From NCBI GenBank assembly GCA_025353305.1, contig JANXQX010000330.1, positions 1 through 12,808 of the forward strand: a stretch of 12,808 nucleotides of DNA. Reading direction: 5' to 3'. The translations under genes were made by a program, and so were the position numbers. Each line of letters opens with the position of its first letter. Positions within the stretch are counted from its first letter, which is position 1. This DNA comes from Holophagaceae bacterium. Lineage in GTDB: Bacteria; Acidobacteriota; Holophagae; Holophagales; Holophagaceae. Below are positions 1 through 6,447 of the stretch, one piece after another. The notes below the pieces were generated by a model. The model made no database searches. It had not been told where the DNA came from and saw only the letters and a program-made list of their open reading frames with translations.

Positions 1-334
1 GCTCCGCCGATGGATCCGCCGTAAAGCCGACCTCACCCCCCGCAGCGAGCCACTGCTGGTGCTGGATCCCAGCGTCTCCGGTCCAGACCGGATCCGGCGA
101 AAGGGCCCACACCCGAGCGTCCTGCCAGCGCGCCTGCAACATGCGCGCGACCGCCAGCGCATCGCCGCCATTGTTTCCCGGCCCCGCCACCACATCCACG
201 CGCACGCCCTCGGGGATCAGCGCCACCGCCCCTTTCGCTGCGATCTCCTGAAGCTCCAGCGAAGAAATCCGCCCCGAATCGATGGCCAGGCGTTCAAGCG
301 CGCGCATTTCCTCGGCAGTCAGGATCGGAATCAT
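1..334 (-). CDS. nnrE: NAD(P)H-hydrate epimerase (YjeF N-terminal domain), 3'-truncated by window edge
   Basis: The enzyme epimerises R- and S-forms of hydrated NAD(P)H so that the partner dehydratase can repair the damaged cofactor in the cytoplasm. The 111 visible residues start MIPILTAEEMRALERLAIDS, the usual opening of YjeF_N proteins (LTA-EMR-LD--AI). Residues 48-58 give VVAGPGNNGGD, the family's diagnostic nucleotide-binding loop. In most relatives the next residue is Gly; here it is Ala. The segment around residues 27-40 (LELQEIAAKGAVALI) replaces the common LMENAG-AVA stretch, so this is a somewhat divergent member. The ATG at 334 was chosen because it begins exactly at the family N-terminus. 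No good Shine-Dalgarno precedes it; the nearest purine run, AAGG, is about 15 nt upstream. The rest, possibly including a C-terminal ADP/ATP-dependent dehydratase domain, lies outside the window, so a single-domain epimerase cannot be told from a bifunctional Nnr. Confidence 0.88.
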   Translation of the reverse strand, partial: MIPILTAEEMRALERLAIDSGRISSLELQEIAAKGAVALIPEGVRVDVVAGPGNNGGDALAVARMLQARWQDARVWALSPDPVWTGDAGIQHQQWLAAGGEVGFTADPSAE

Positions 335-560
335 GGAGAGAGTTTATGACCTTGCTTGGGAAATCCTGCATGGATCTAGCAAGATTTTCGATTTTCGATT
401 GGATTTCAGCGAGGCAAGCGGTTTCCATTCATCAACCTCCCCGTAGTTCCACGAGGATGCCTCGGATGGATTTCCTGGTGGGTTCGATGCGTCGGGCCCT
501 TCAACTCCCCCAAGTCGCCATGAGACCACGAATGCGCTAAGGAACGACAAAGCCGCAGAT

Positions 561-652
561 GAACCACAAAGCCACAAAGACACGAAGAAGAACAAATCGA
601 TTTTCACAAATACTTACTTTGTGTTCCTTTGTGTCTTTGTAGCTTTGTGGTC
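561..652. repeat. Inverted pair of CACAAAG-type period-9 repeats (long imperfect hairpin)
   Basis: The left arm, 561-597, reads CCACAAAGCCACAAAGACAC followed by GAAGAAGAAC. The right arm, 616-652, is its near reverse complement (CTTTGTGTTCCTTTGTGTC, then TTTGTAGCTTTGTGG). About 30 of 36 positions can pair around a loop of roughly 18 nt. The structure sits just after the guaA stop on the minus transcript, where it could protect or terminate the mRNA, although it has no terminal T-run. Similar motifs recur at 673-707, 2243-2272, 4438-4480 and 12692-12722. Confidence 0.75.
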
Positions 653-672
653 AGGTTTTTCATCGTTTTTCA

Positions 673-707
673 ATTCTTCTTCGTGGTGCTTTGGTGGCTT
701 AGTGGTC
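673..707 (-). repeat. Third CACAAAG-type repeat copy, immediately after guaA stop
   Basis: On the minus strand the bases right after the guaA TGA read ACCACTAAGCCACCAAAGCA and then CCACGAAGAAGAA. This is a degenerate member of the family in the 561-652 hairpin and in the same orientation as its 616-652 arm. It begins with no spacer after the guaA stop codon. Confidence 0.6.
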
Positions 708-2237
708 TCACTCGTATTCGATCGTCGCGGGTGGCTTGCTGGTGATGTCGAAGACGACGCGATTGATGCCCTTCACTTCGCGGACGATGCGCTGGGCGAT
801 GCGGTCCAGCAGGTCGTGGGGAAGGCGCGCCCAATCGGCGGTCATGAAGTCTTCGGAAGTAACGGCCCTGAGCGCGCACATGAATTCAAAGGTGCGTTCG
901 TCGCCCATGATGCCCACCGTCTGAACAGGCAACAGCACAGCGAATGCCTGGCTGGTCTTGGCGTACCAGCCGCTGGATTTCAATTCATCAAGAAAGATGG
1001 CGTCGGCTTCCTGAAGGATGTGCACGCGCTCCCTTGTGATGGCACCCGGCAGGCGCACCGCCAGGCCTGGACCCGGGAAGGGATGCCGTTGGTTCATCTC
1101 TTCGGGCAGGCCGAGCACCATTCCCGTTTTGCGGACTTCATCCTTGAATAATTCCCGCAGGGGCTCCACCAGTTTCAGTTTCATGCGTTCGGGCAAACCG
1201 CCCACGTTGTGGTGGCTTTTCACCAGCACCGCGCCGCCGATGCCGCTGCTCTCGATGACATCGGGATAGGTGGTGCCCTGACCCAGGAAATCCGCAGCGA
1301 TCTTTTTCGCTTCGCGATCGAAAACATCGATGAAGGTCGAACCGATGACCTTGCGCTTGGTTTCGGGATCCGTGACGCCGGTGAGTTTGCTCAGGAATTC
1401 GTCGCTGGCATCCACCCAGACGACACTCAGGTCGAAGGGCGCGAAGAAGGCCTGGACCTGCTTCATCTCGTCCTTGCGCATCAGGCCGTGGTCCACGAAA
1501 ACGCAGGTGAGCTGCTTGCCAATGGCCCGGTGTAACAACAACGCCGCGACGCTGGAATCCACGCCACCGCTGAGTCCCAGGACCACGCGGCCGCTGCCGA
1601 CCTGGGTGCGGATCTGGGCGACTTTTTCCTCGATGAAATGCCCAGCATTCCAGTCCAGGGTCATGCCGCAATGTTCCAGGAAATTCAAGAGAAGGGCGCT
1701 GCCGTTCACGCTGTGGGTGACTTCCGGATGGAACTGGATGCCATAACGCCGCAAGACCCGGTTCTCCATGGCCGCCACGGGCACCGTCGGCGTAGATGCC
1801 ATGACGGTATAACCCACAGGTGCTTTCTCCACGTGATCGCCATGACTCATCCAGACGACCTGCTCGCCCGCCATGCCCGCGAACAGCACGCTGTCCTGGC
1901 CCTGGCAGAGGATGGTCGCCTTGCCGTACTCGCGCTGGGTGGAACGGTGCAGTTCCCCACCGAAATCCCTTGCCATGAGCTGCAGGCCATAGCAGATGCC
2001 CAGCACCGGAACGCCCAGGCCGAAGATGGCCAGATCGATTCCAGGCGCACCCTCTTCCAACACCGAATTCGGCCCCCCGCTCAGGATCACGCCCCGCAGG
2101 TCCTCCCCGCCGATTTCATCAGCGGTGGCGCTCGATGGATACACCAATCCGAACGCCCCCAATTCCCGCAGCCGCCGCGTGATGAGCCGCGTGTACTGGC
2201 TGCCGTAATCGAGAATGGCGATGCGCTCATGATGCAT
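708..2237 (-). CDS. guaA: GMP synthase (glutamine-hydrolysing)
   Basis: Converts XMP, glutamine and ATP to GMP in the cytoplasm, the last step of guanine nucleotide synthesis. The 509-residue product has the standard two-part layout. A class I glutamine amidotransferase domain (about 5-190) carries the nucleophile Cys82 in GICYGLQ and His170/Glu172 in GIQFHPE. The ATP-pyrophosphatase domain has the P-loop LSGGVDSS at 222-229. A C-terminal dimerisation/XMP-binding part includes RHPFPGPGLAVR (384-395) and ends SKPPATIEYE. Length and motifs are complete. The start at 2237 (MHHERIAILDYGSQ) matches the family N-terminus. An open frame continues 41 codons further upstream to 2360 but would overlap glyS and has no family counterpart. 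An AAAGG 6-7 nt before the ATG is a plausible ribosome site and lies inside a repeat copy. Third gene of the glyQ-glyS-guaA operon. Confidence 0.97.
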   Translation of the reverse strand: MHHERIAILDYGSQYTRLITRRLRELGAFGLVYPSSATADEIGGEDLRGVILSGGPNSVLEEGAPGIDLAIFGLGVPVLGICYGLQLMARDFGGELHRSTQREYGKATILCQGQDSVLFAGMAGEQVVWMSHGDHVEKAPVGYTVMASTPTVPVAAMENRVLRRYGIQFHPEVTHSVNGSALLLNFLEHCGMTLDWNAGHFIEEKVAQIRTQVGSGRVVLGLSGGVDSSVAALLLHRAIGKQLTCVFVDHGLMRKDEMKQVQAFFAPFDLSVVWVDASDEFLSKLTGVTDPETKRKVIGSTFIDVFDREAKKIAADFLGQGTTYPDVIESSGIGGAVLVKSHHNVGGLPERMKLKLVEPLRELFKDEVRKTGMVLGLPEEMNQRHPFPGPGLAVRLPGAITRERVHILQEADAIFLDELKSSGWYAKTSQAFAVLLPVQTVGIMGDERTFEFMCALRAVTSEDFMTADWARLPHDLLDRIAQRIVREVKGINRVVFDITSKPPATIEYE

Positions 2238-2272
2238 TTGGAGCCTTTGTGGTTGCTTGGTGGCTTTGTGGT
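2238..2272 (-). repeat. CACAAAG-type repeat filling the glyS-guaA spacer and supplying the guaA ribosome site
   Basis: Read on the minus strand, the 34-nt spacer begins CCACAAAGCCACCAAGCAAC and then reads CACAAAGGCTCCAA before the guaA ATG. It is a repeat copy in transcript orientation. Its last CACAAAGG contains the only Shine-Dalgarno-like purines upstream of guaA. Confidence 0.65.
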
Positions 2273-4425
2273 TACTGCCACTGTGAGAAATCTGCCACGC
2301 GCAGGAAGCCCTGGCGCAGTCGGTACAGCAATGAAAGCCTTGCGGCACGCAAGGCGGCATCCTCGCACTTCACCATCACGGCGGTGAAGAAGGCCTCCAG
2401 GGGCTGGGCCAGTTCTGCTAGGGAAGACAGCAGCGAAGCATGGTCAGTTGCCGCTTCCAGTGAAGCGAGATGCGCCGCCAAGACCTTCTCCTCGGCCTGA
2501 TGCAACACCGCATCGGCAAATGCATCCGATGGCATTTCATCCTTCAGGATGTTGCCGATGCGCTTGGCGCTCTGGGCCAGGGAATCGAAGCGGGGATCCT
2601 CGGTAAAAGCGGCAAGAGCTTCGCATCTAGCCTTGAGATCCACGAGATTGCTCCAACCGATGGGCAACGCGGAACGCCGCACGGGGCCTGCGTATCCGGC
2701 CTGCTCCAACTGATAGGCCACGCGGTCACGGAAGAAGGATTCGAGTGCCTGGAGGGTATCGGATTCAGGCTTGGTGGCTTTTGAGCCCACCACGCCAAGC
2801 GCCATGCGCGCCAACTCCATGGCATCGACTGCCCAGCCCTGCTCCCAGAGGATGCGCACCACGCCCTGCCCAGCGCGGCGGAGCGCCAGCGGATCCTTGG
2901 AACCCGACGGGATGATGCCCACCGCAAAGCAGCCCGCCACAGTGTCCAGCTTGTCTGCCAGCGACAACAGGCAGCCCTCCGAAGTCGATGGGATGCCATC
3001 GTCAGCACCCACAGGGCGGTAGTGCTCCTTCACGGCCTGCCACACGGCATCCGGCGCACTTTCGCGCTTGAGGTATTCACCACCCATGATGCCCTGGAGT
3101 TCGGGAAATTCTCCCACCATCAAGGTGCGCAGGTCCGCCTTGCAGAGGCGGGCAGCTTCTTTGGCGCAGCTGGAATCCACACCAATCTTCCTGGCAAGCG
3201 GCTCCGTGATGCCCATGATGCGTTCGGTCTTCTCGAAGTAGGAGCCCAGATCACGCTGAAATGTGAGGTTCCTGAGCTTGTCGAGGCGGGCTTCCAGCTT
3301 GGCCTTGCGATCCTCGGCGAAGAAGAACCTCGCGTCGTACAGACGGGCCTTCAGCACCCATTCGTTCCCGGCCTTCACGAAGCCCGCGGGATCATCCATC
3401 CGATTGGCGGCAGTCAGGAAATGGGGCAGTAGCTCGCCCTTGGCGTTCTCGACGCAGAAGGATTTCTGATGCTCCTTGAGCGAAGCCACCAGCACCTCCT
3501 TGGGCAACTCCAGGAATTCGGTGGGGAAGTCCCCGCGCACGATCTTCGGAAATTCCACGATCTCCGCCAACGTGTTCAGCAACTCATCGTCCATCACCAC
3601 GTGGCCGTCCACAGCCTTCGCGAGCTCGTGCAGTTGGGATTCCATCCGCAGCTTTCGCGACTGGAAGGAGACTACAACTCCCGCCTTTTCCAGCGCGGCC
3701 CCGTAGTCCTCGGGGCGCCCAATCACAATGGGATCGGGGTTTTGCATGTGATGCAGGCGATGGCCCCAGGTGGTGTTGGAACTGCGGACGCCGTCCACCG
3801 TGAAATCCACGACCTGGTCCCCGAACAGGCAAAGCACGTTGCGGATGGGTCGCACGAACTCGAATTCAGAATTGCCCCAGCGCATGGCCTTGGGCACGTG
3901 CAGGGACTTGATCAGGTCCGGTAGGGCATCGGCGAGGAGTTCCATCGTGGATCGGCCCTGCTTCGTAAGGGTCACCAACGCGCAGGGCTCCTTTTTCCCG
4001 GCCAGCTGCTCGAAGCGCACAGTAGAGAAATCAACACGCCATTTTTCTGCGAACTTCAAACCGGTCTGAGTAGGGTTCCCCGATTCATCTACACAAAGTC
4101 GCTGTGGCGGCCCGACCTCACCGCGTACTTGACTTGGACTTTGTGTGTAAACCCCAGAAATTCGCCAAGCGAGCTTTCTAGGCGAGAAAGCAAACTCTCC
4201 AATGTGCGTTTCATTTGCTTCTCCTTCCATTACCGAAGGAGTTACATATTTAGGGGAATAGTCTTTAGCTTCTTGAACATCTTTCCAAATGAGTCCGATT
4301 GGAAAGTCATGCTCACGGAAAAATTGTTGAAGTTTGAGGTTGAATTCTTCGATTAATGGCTCGAGAAACCTCGCCGGAATCTCCTCGCAATGCAGTTCCA
4401 GCAGGAAGGTGCGCGTCTCACTCAT
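2272..4425 (-). CDS. glyS: Glycyl-tRNA synthetase beta subunit
   Basis: Beta subunit of the bacterial alpha2beta2 glycyl-tRNA synthetase. It recognises tRNA-Gly for charging with the GlyQ catalytic subunit. The product starts [20 protein letters not shown], the classic GlyS opening. It continues with FSPRKLAWR (80-88), VGPP (104-107), [19 protein letters not shown] (305-323), the HFLTAANR block (335-342), MGGEYLKR (447-454), [14 protein letters not shown] (508-521), RIGNI (622-626) and a DALR-type anticodon-binding end ([11 protein letters not shown]...[13 protein letters not shown]). At 717 residues it is some 25-30 longer than typical GlyS. The surplus lies between EEIPARF and FSPRKLA, in DNA that is clearly GC-poorer. 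The ATG overlaps the glyQ TGA as ATGA, and AAGGGG 7 nt upstream, inside the glyQ end, is a good ribosome site, implying translational coupling. Confidence 0.96.
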   Translation of the reverse strand: MSETRTFLLELHCEEIPARFLEPLIEEFNLKLQQFFREHDFPIGLIWKDVQEAKDYSPKYVTPSVMEGEANETHIGEFAFSPRKLAWRISGVYTQSPSQVRGEVGPPQRLCVDESGNPTQTGLKFAEKWRVDFSTVRFEQLAGKKEPCALVTLTKQGRSTMELLADALPDLIKSLHVPKAMRWGNSEFEFVRPIRNVLCLFGDQVVDFTVDGVRSSNTTWGHRLHHMQNPDPIVIGRPEDYGAALEKAGVVVSFQSRKLRMESQLHELAKAVDGHVVMDDELLNTLAEIVEFPKIVRGDFPTEFLELPKEVLVASLKEHQKSFCVENAKGELLPHFLTAANRMDDPAGFVKAGNEWVLKARLYDARFFFAEDRKAKLEARLDKLRNLTFQRDLGSYFEKTERIMGITEPLARKIGVDSSCAKEAARLCKADLRTLMVGEFPELQGIMGGEYLKRESAPDAVWQAVKEHYRPVGADDGIPSTSEGCLLSLADKLDTVAGCFAVGIIPSGSKDPLALRRAGQGVVRILWEQGWAVDAMELARMALGVVGSKATKPESDTLQALESFFRDRVAYQLEQAGYAGPVRRSALPIGWSNLVDLKARCEALAAFTEDPRFDSLAQSAKRIGNILKDEMPSDAFADAVLHQAEEKVLAAHLASLEAATDHASLLSSLAELAQPLEAFFTAVMVKCEDAALRAARLSLLYRLRQGFLRVADFSQWQ
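4140..4350 (-). other. GC-poor segment with apparent insertion inside the 5' part of glyS
   Basis: A hand count of bases 4141-4380 gives 100 G+C in 240 (about 42 %), while a 60-base sample of the same gene at 3781-3840 gives about 62 %. The stretch encodes roughly GlyS residues 26-95. It contains an extra region around residues 46-77 (for example [12 protein letters not shown]) that I do not expect between the EEIPARF and SPRKLA blocks of ordinary GlyS. The reading frame is kept throughout. Codon choice (AAA, TTT, TAT, AAT rich) differs from the neighbours. Confidence 0.65.
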
Positions 4426-5357
4426 TTCGCCACCCCTTGCTTTTCATTCGTGTCCTTCTTGCTTCCTTTCGTGTCCTTCGCGGGCTCGGGCTCTTCATGC
4501 TCGAGATAAGCCTTGGCGCATGCCGATGCCAGATCCCGCACGCGCTTGATGACGCCCGGTCGTTCGGTGGTGCTCACGGCGCCCCTTGCGTCCAGCACGT
4601 TGAAGGTGTGGCTCATCTTCAGGGCCTGCTCATAGGCGCTGCGGAAGTGGCCGTGGTCCTTGAGCAGGCGCCAGCCCTCCTTCTCGAACGCGTCGAACAG
4701 CGTGCGGTGCAGATCCAGGTCCGCGTGCTCGAAGGAGTAGGCGGAGAGTTCAAATTCCTCCCGCTGGCGCACCTGGCGGTAGGTCACGGGAAAAACACCA
4801 TCATCGGTTTTCACCTCGCCCCAGGTGAGGTCGAAGATGTTGTCGTAACCGCCCAGGAACATGCAGATGCGCTCGATGCCATAGGTCAGTTCGGCGCTGA
4901 CGGGTCGGCAGTCCAGGCCGCCGACCTGCTGGAAGTAGGTGAATTGGCTGATCTCCATGCCGTCCAGCACCACCTGCCAGCCCACGCCCCAGGCGCCCAG
5001 GGTCGGCGACTCCCAGTTGTCTTCTTCAAAGCGCAGATCGTGCTTGGTGAGATCGATGCCCAGCGCAGACAGGGACTCGATGTAGAGATCCTGCACCTTG
5101 GCGGGGCTGGGTTTCAGGATCACCTGGAACTGCAGGTGCTTGTAGACGCGGAAAGGATTTTCACCGTAGCGGCCGTCCGCGGGCCGTCGTGACGGTTCCA
5201 CGTAGCCCACGTTCCAGGGCTTCTTGCCCAGGGCGCCAAAGAACGTCAGCGGGTTCATGGTGCCCGCGCCCTTCTCGATGTCGTAAGGCTGCCCGATGAG
5301 GCAGCCGCGATCAGCCCAAAAACGCTGCAGGCGAAGGATCAGTTCCTGGATATGCAT
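4422..5357 (-). CDS. glyQ: Glycyl-tRNA synthetase alpha subunit
   Basis: Catalytic class II subunit that activates glycine and forms Gly-tRNA with GlyS. The 311-residue product begins [20 protein letters not shown], then [20 protein letters not shown] (21-40), [20 protein letters not shown] (48-67), [12 protein letters not shown] (74-85), [20 protein letters not shown] (108-127), [13 protein letters not shown] (135-147) and ELTYGIERI (156-164). These are all hallmark GlyQ blocks, so the protein is complete. The ATG at 5357 fits the family start exactly, but no strong Shine-Dalgarno precedes it. Family members usually end near residue 285-290. The last 25 residues are a highly charged tail containing [14 protein letters not shown], encoded by DNA that resembles the intergenic CACRAAG repeats. 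It leads the operon with glyS and guaA and is divergent from the Crp-family gene. Confidence 0.97.
   Translation of the reverse strand: MHIQELILRLQRFWADRGCLIGQPYDIEKGAGTMNPLTFFGALGKKPWNVGYVEPSRRPADGRYGENPFRVYKHLQFQVILKPSPAKVQDLYIESLSALGIDLTKHDLRFEEDNWESPTLGAWGVGWQVVLDGMEISQFTYFQQVGGLDCRPVSAELTYGIERICMFLGGYDNIFDLTWGEVKTDDGVFPVTYRQVRQREEFELSAYSFEHADLDLHRTLFDAFEKEGWRLLKDHGHFRSAYEQALKMSHTFNVLDARGAVSTTERPGVIKRVRDLASACAKAYLEHEEPEPAKDTKGSKKDTNEKQGVAK
4438..4480 (-). repeat. CACGAAG-type repeat copy inside the 3' end of glyQ
   Basis: On the minus strand this reads GAAGGACACGAAAGGAAGCA, then AGAAGGACACGAATGAAAAG, a period-9-like array of GGACACGAA units. It matches the style of the intergenic copies (AAGACACGAAGAAGA at 577-592). 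It encodes the [13 protein letters not shown] tail of GlyQ without disturbing the frame. Confidence 0.55.
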
Positions 5358-5378
5358 GGAAACCCGCGAAAAACCTTA

Positions 5379-5407
5379 ATTCTAGCGGGTGATGAGGGAT
5401 CCTGGAA
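5379..5407 (-). promoter_or_regulatory. Possible glyQ promoter
   Basis: Minus-strand TAGAAT at 5384-5379 matches five of six bases of a -10 box. It would start RNA about 15 nt before the glyQ ATG. The -35 position 17 nt further upstream reads TTCCAG and is poor. A 6-bp inverted repeat (ACCCGC at 5362-5367, GCGGGT at 5385-5390) brackets the -10. This is a weak call from motif reading alone. Confidence 0.3.
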
Positions 5408-5473
5408 CCAATGGATGGATGAAAGAGCAAAACACAAGCCCAAAGGATTTCCTTATGCATCGGTCGACACAAT

Positions 5474-5491
5474 TTGTGCCCGAGGGCACAA
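5474..5491. promoter_or_regulatory. 18-bp perfect palindrome, CRP-type operator candidate
   Basis: TTGTGCCC-GA-GGGCACAA lies in the spacer between divergent glyQ and the Crp-family gene, centred about 127 bp before the regulator's ATG and 125 bp before the glyQ ATG. It has the TGTG-N8-CACA geometry of CRP sites, but with C/G where the E. coli consensus has A/T at the fifth position. The neighbouring Crp-family protein makes it a natural autoregulatory site. The symmetry is seen in the sequence; the function is inferred. Confidence 0.55.
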
Positions 5492-5579
5492 TTCCCCAAC
5501 GCCGGAAGGATTTTGCCCTAGCGCACTATTGGCCCGGACGGCAAAAGGATTACATTGGGAGCCTTGCGATTTGGGATTC

Positions 5580-5593
5580 AAAACGTCCGTTTT
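5580..5593. promoter_or_regulatory. Second palindrome just upstream of the Crp-family gene
   Basis: AAAACG-TC-CGTTTT is a perfect 14-bp dyad ending 16 nt before the regulator's ATG, about where a promoter core or transcription start should be. Its centre is 104 bp from that of the 5474-5491 palindrome, close to ten helical turns, though the two half-sites differ in sequence. Confidence 0.35.
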
Positions 5594-5609
5594 ATTGTCA
5601 GGCGTGATT

Positions 5610-6356
5610 ATGTACACCGAATCCAGCCACGACCGCTCCCTAGAAACCTGCTCCCCATGGCCCAGGGAGCGGGATTTCTTATCCAGCTTTGGGTCCGAGG
5701 CCCAGAAGGCCTTGGACGCCATCAAAGAATCGCGCAGCTTCCTGGCGGGCCAACAGGTCTACGCCCAGGGAGAACAGGCTCAGGGAGCCTTCCTCCTCAT
5801 CACCGGGAAATTAAGTGTGCGCCGGAAGTGCGCCCAGGGCCGGTTCCAGATCCTCCAGATGCTTCTCCCGGGGGACAGCGTCGGTGTCATTCCGGTCTTC
5901 GACGGGGAGCCGACCTCCTGCAGCGTGATCGCGCATACGGATGCGACCTGCTGGTTCATCCCTGCGGGACCGTTGCGACGGCTGGCCTTCAAGCACGAGG
6001 AGATAGGAGAGGCCATCCACCGTCACCTCGGCTCCAAGTTCAGGAACCTGGTGGGCATCCTGGAGGGGATGAGCCTGCACAGCGTGCCTGAGCGCGTCGC
6101 CAAGCTCCTGCTGGATCAGCATCGCCGCAATCCGGGCCGCTCCCTGCTGGAATTCCCTGAAGGCGAGGAGGACCTGGCCCATTACATCGCCTGCAGCCGC
6201 TCTACTTTCAGCCGCGCTCTGCGGCAGTTGGATGATGAAGGGATGATCCGCAACACCTTCCCGGTGATCCGCCTCGTGGATGTTCCCCGGCTCGAAGCCT
6301 TCGCAGGTTGCGGTGCCCTGGATCACCATCGCGTTCTGCCCGCGGTCCTTCGATGA
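5610..6356 (+). CDS. Crp/Fnr-family transcriptional regulator
   Basis: A 248-residue DNA-binding regulator. An N-terminal cyclic-nucleotide-binding-type beta-roll spans about 40-130 (LLITGKLSV, LLPGDSVGVIPVFDGEPTSC). A dimerisation helix covers about 130-160. A winged helix-turn-helix follows, with ERVAKLLLDQ (161-170) and DLAHYIACSRSTFSRALRQL (188-207), the last part being the recognition helix. The loop after GD-VG (EPTSCSVIA) lacks the Arg that holds the cAMP phosphate in CRP, so classical cAMP binding is doubtful. No FNR-type N-terminal cysteine cluster is seen. Against E. coli CRP, the base-contacting R-E-T-V-G-R is R-S-T-F-S-R. ATG 5610 was chosen over longer in-frame starts reaching 5352, because it begins the family-length protein and has AGG 7 nt upstream. 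It is divergent from glyQ, with palindromes in the spacer. The effector and regulon are unknown. Confidence 0.9.
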   Translation: MYTESSHDRSLETCSPWPRERDFLSSFGSEAQKALDAIKESRSFLAGQQVYAQGEQAQGAFLLITGKLSVRRKCAQGRFQILQMLLPGDSVGVIPVFDGEPTSCSVIAHTDATCWFIPAGPLRRLAFKHEEIGEAIHRHLGSKFRNLVGILEGMSLHSVPERVAKLLLDQHRRNPGRSLLEFPEGEEDLAHYIACSRSTFSRALRQLDDEGMIRNTFPVIRLVDVPRLEAFAGCGALDHHRVLPAVLR

Positions 6357-6380
6357 GGGTCCAGGCCTGTCAATAGACCA

Positions 6381-6425
6381 AGCTGATGCCTTACAGGGTC
6401 AGGTGCCAATTCGCCGCATCAGGCT
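6381..6425. terminator. Imperfect inverted repeat between convergent genes, possible bidirectional stop
   Basis: AGCTGATGC (6381-6389) can pair with GCATCAGGCT (6416-6425) with one bulge, in the 91-base gap where the regulator and the debranching gene converge. There is no T-run on either side, so it does not qualify as a canonical intrinsic terminator. It is listed because it is the only hairpin in the gap. Confidence 0.25.
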
Positions 6426-6447
6426 GTAGCGTCTGTTTCACCACCGC

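Larger units (their letters stand above)
335..707. other. Intergenic region between guaA and the epimerase gene, repeat-rich, no gene
   Basis: This 373-base gap contains no believable gene. Bases 335-540 have a short tandem GATTTTC motif near 383-400 and otherwise nothing recognisable. Bases 541-707 consist mainly of three copies of a period-9 CACAAAG-type repeat. Open frames in both directions (for example 344-607 minus) are conceptual translations of that repeat, giving strings such as FFFVSLWLCG, and were not accepted. No clear rho-independent terminator with a T-run follows guaA. Confidence 0.7.

Noticed and set aside
344..607. Minus-strand 87-codon ORF with a hydrophobic start (MKIDLFFFVSLWLCG)
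   Set aside because: The apparent signal-like start is the translation of the CACAAAG repeat arm; the rest is unrecognisable and there is no ribosome site.
621..1151. Plus-strand 176-codon ORF starting MFLCVFVALW
   Set aside because: It begins in the opposite repeat arm and then runs antisense to guaA; its residues have no family character.
2238..2360. Upstream extension of guaA (41 codons)
   Set aside because: It overlaps the glyS 3' end, lacks GuaA family similarity, and the true GuaA N-terminus begins at 2237.
1638..2387. Plus-strand 249-codon ORF opposite guaA
   Set aside because: Shadow of a strongly coding minus-strand gene; no domains, no ribosome site.
4356..5192. Plus-strand 278-codon ORF opposite glyQ
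   Set aside because: Antisense shadow of a conserved GlyQ sequence.
5358..5460. T-box riboswitch for the glycyl-tRNA synthetase operon
   Set aside because: No T-box consensus or long structured leader is seen, and T-boxes are mainly a feature of Firmicutes and Actinobacteria.
5389..5607. Plus-strand 72-codon ORF in the glyQ-crp spacer
   Set aside because: No ribosome site or recognisable content, and it spans the palindromic regulatory region.
5352..5609. N-terminal extension of the Crp-family protein back to 5352
   Set aside because: It would overlap the glyQ start, contains the operator-like palindromes, and adds 86 residues with no family counterpart.
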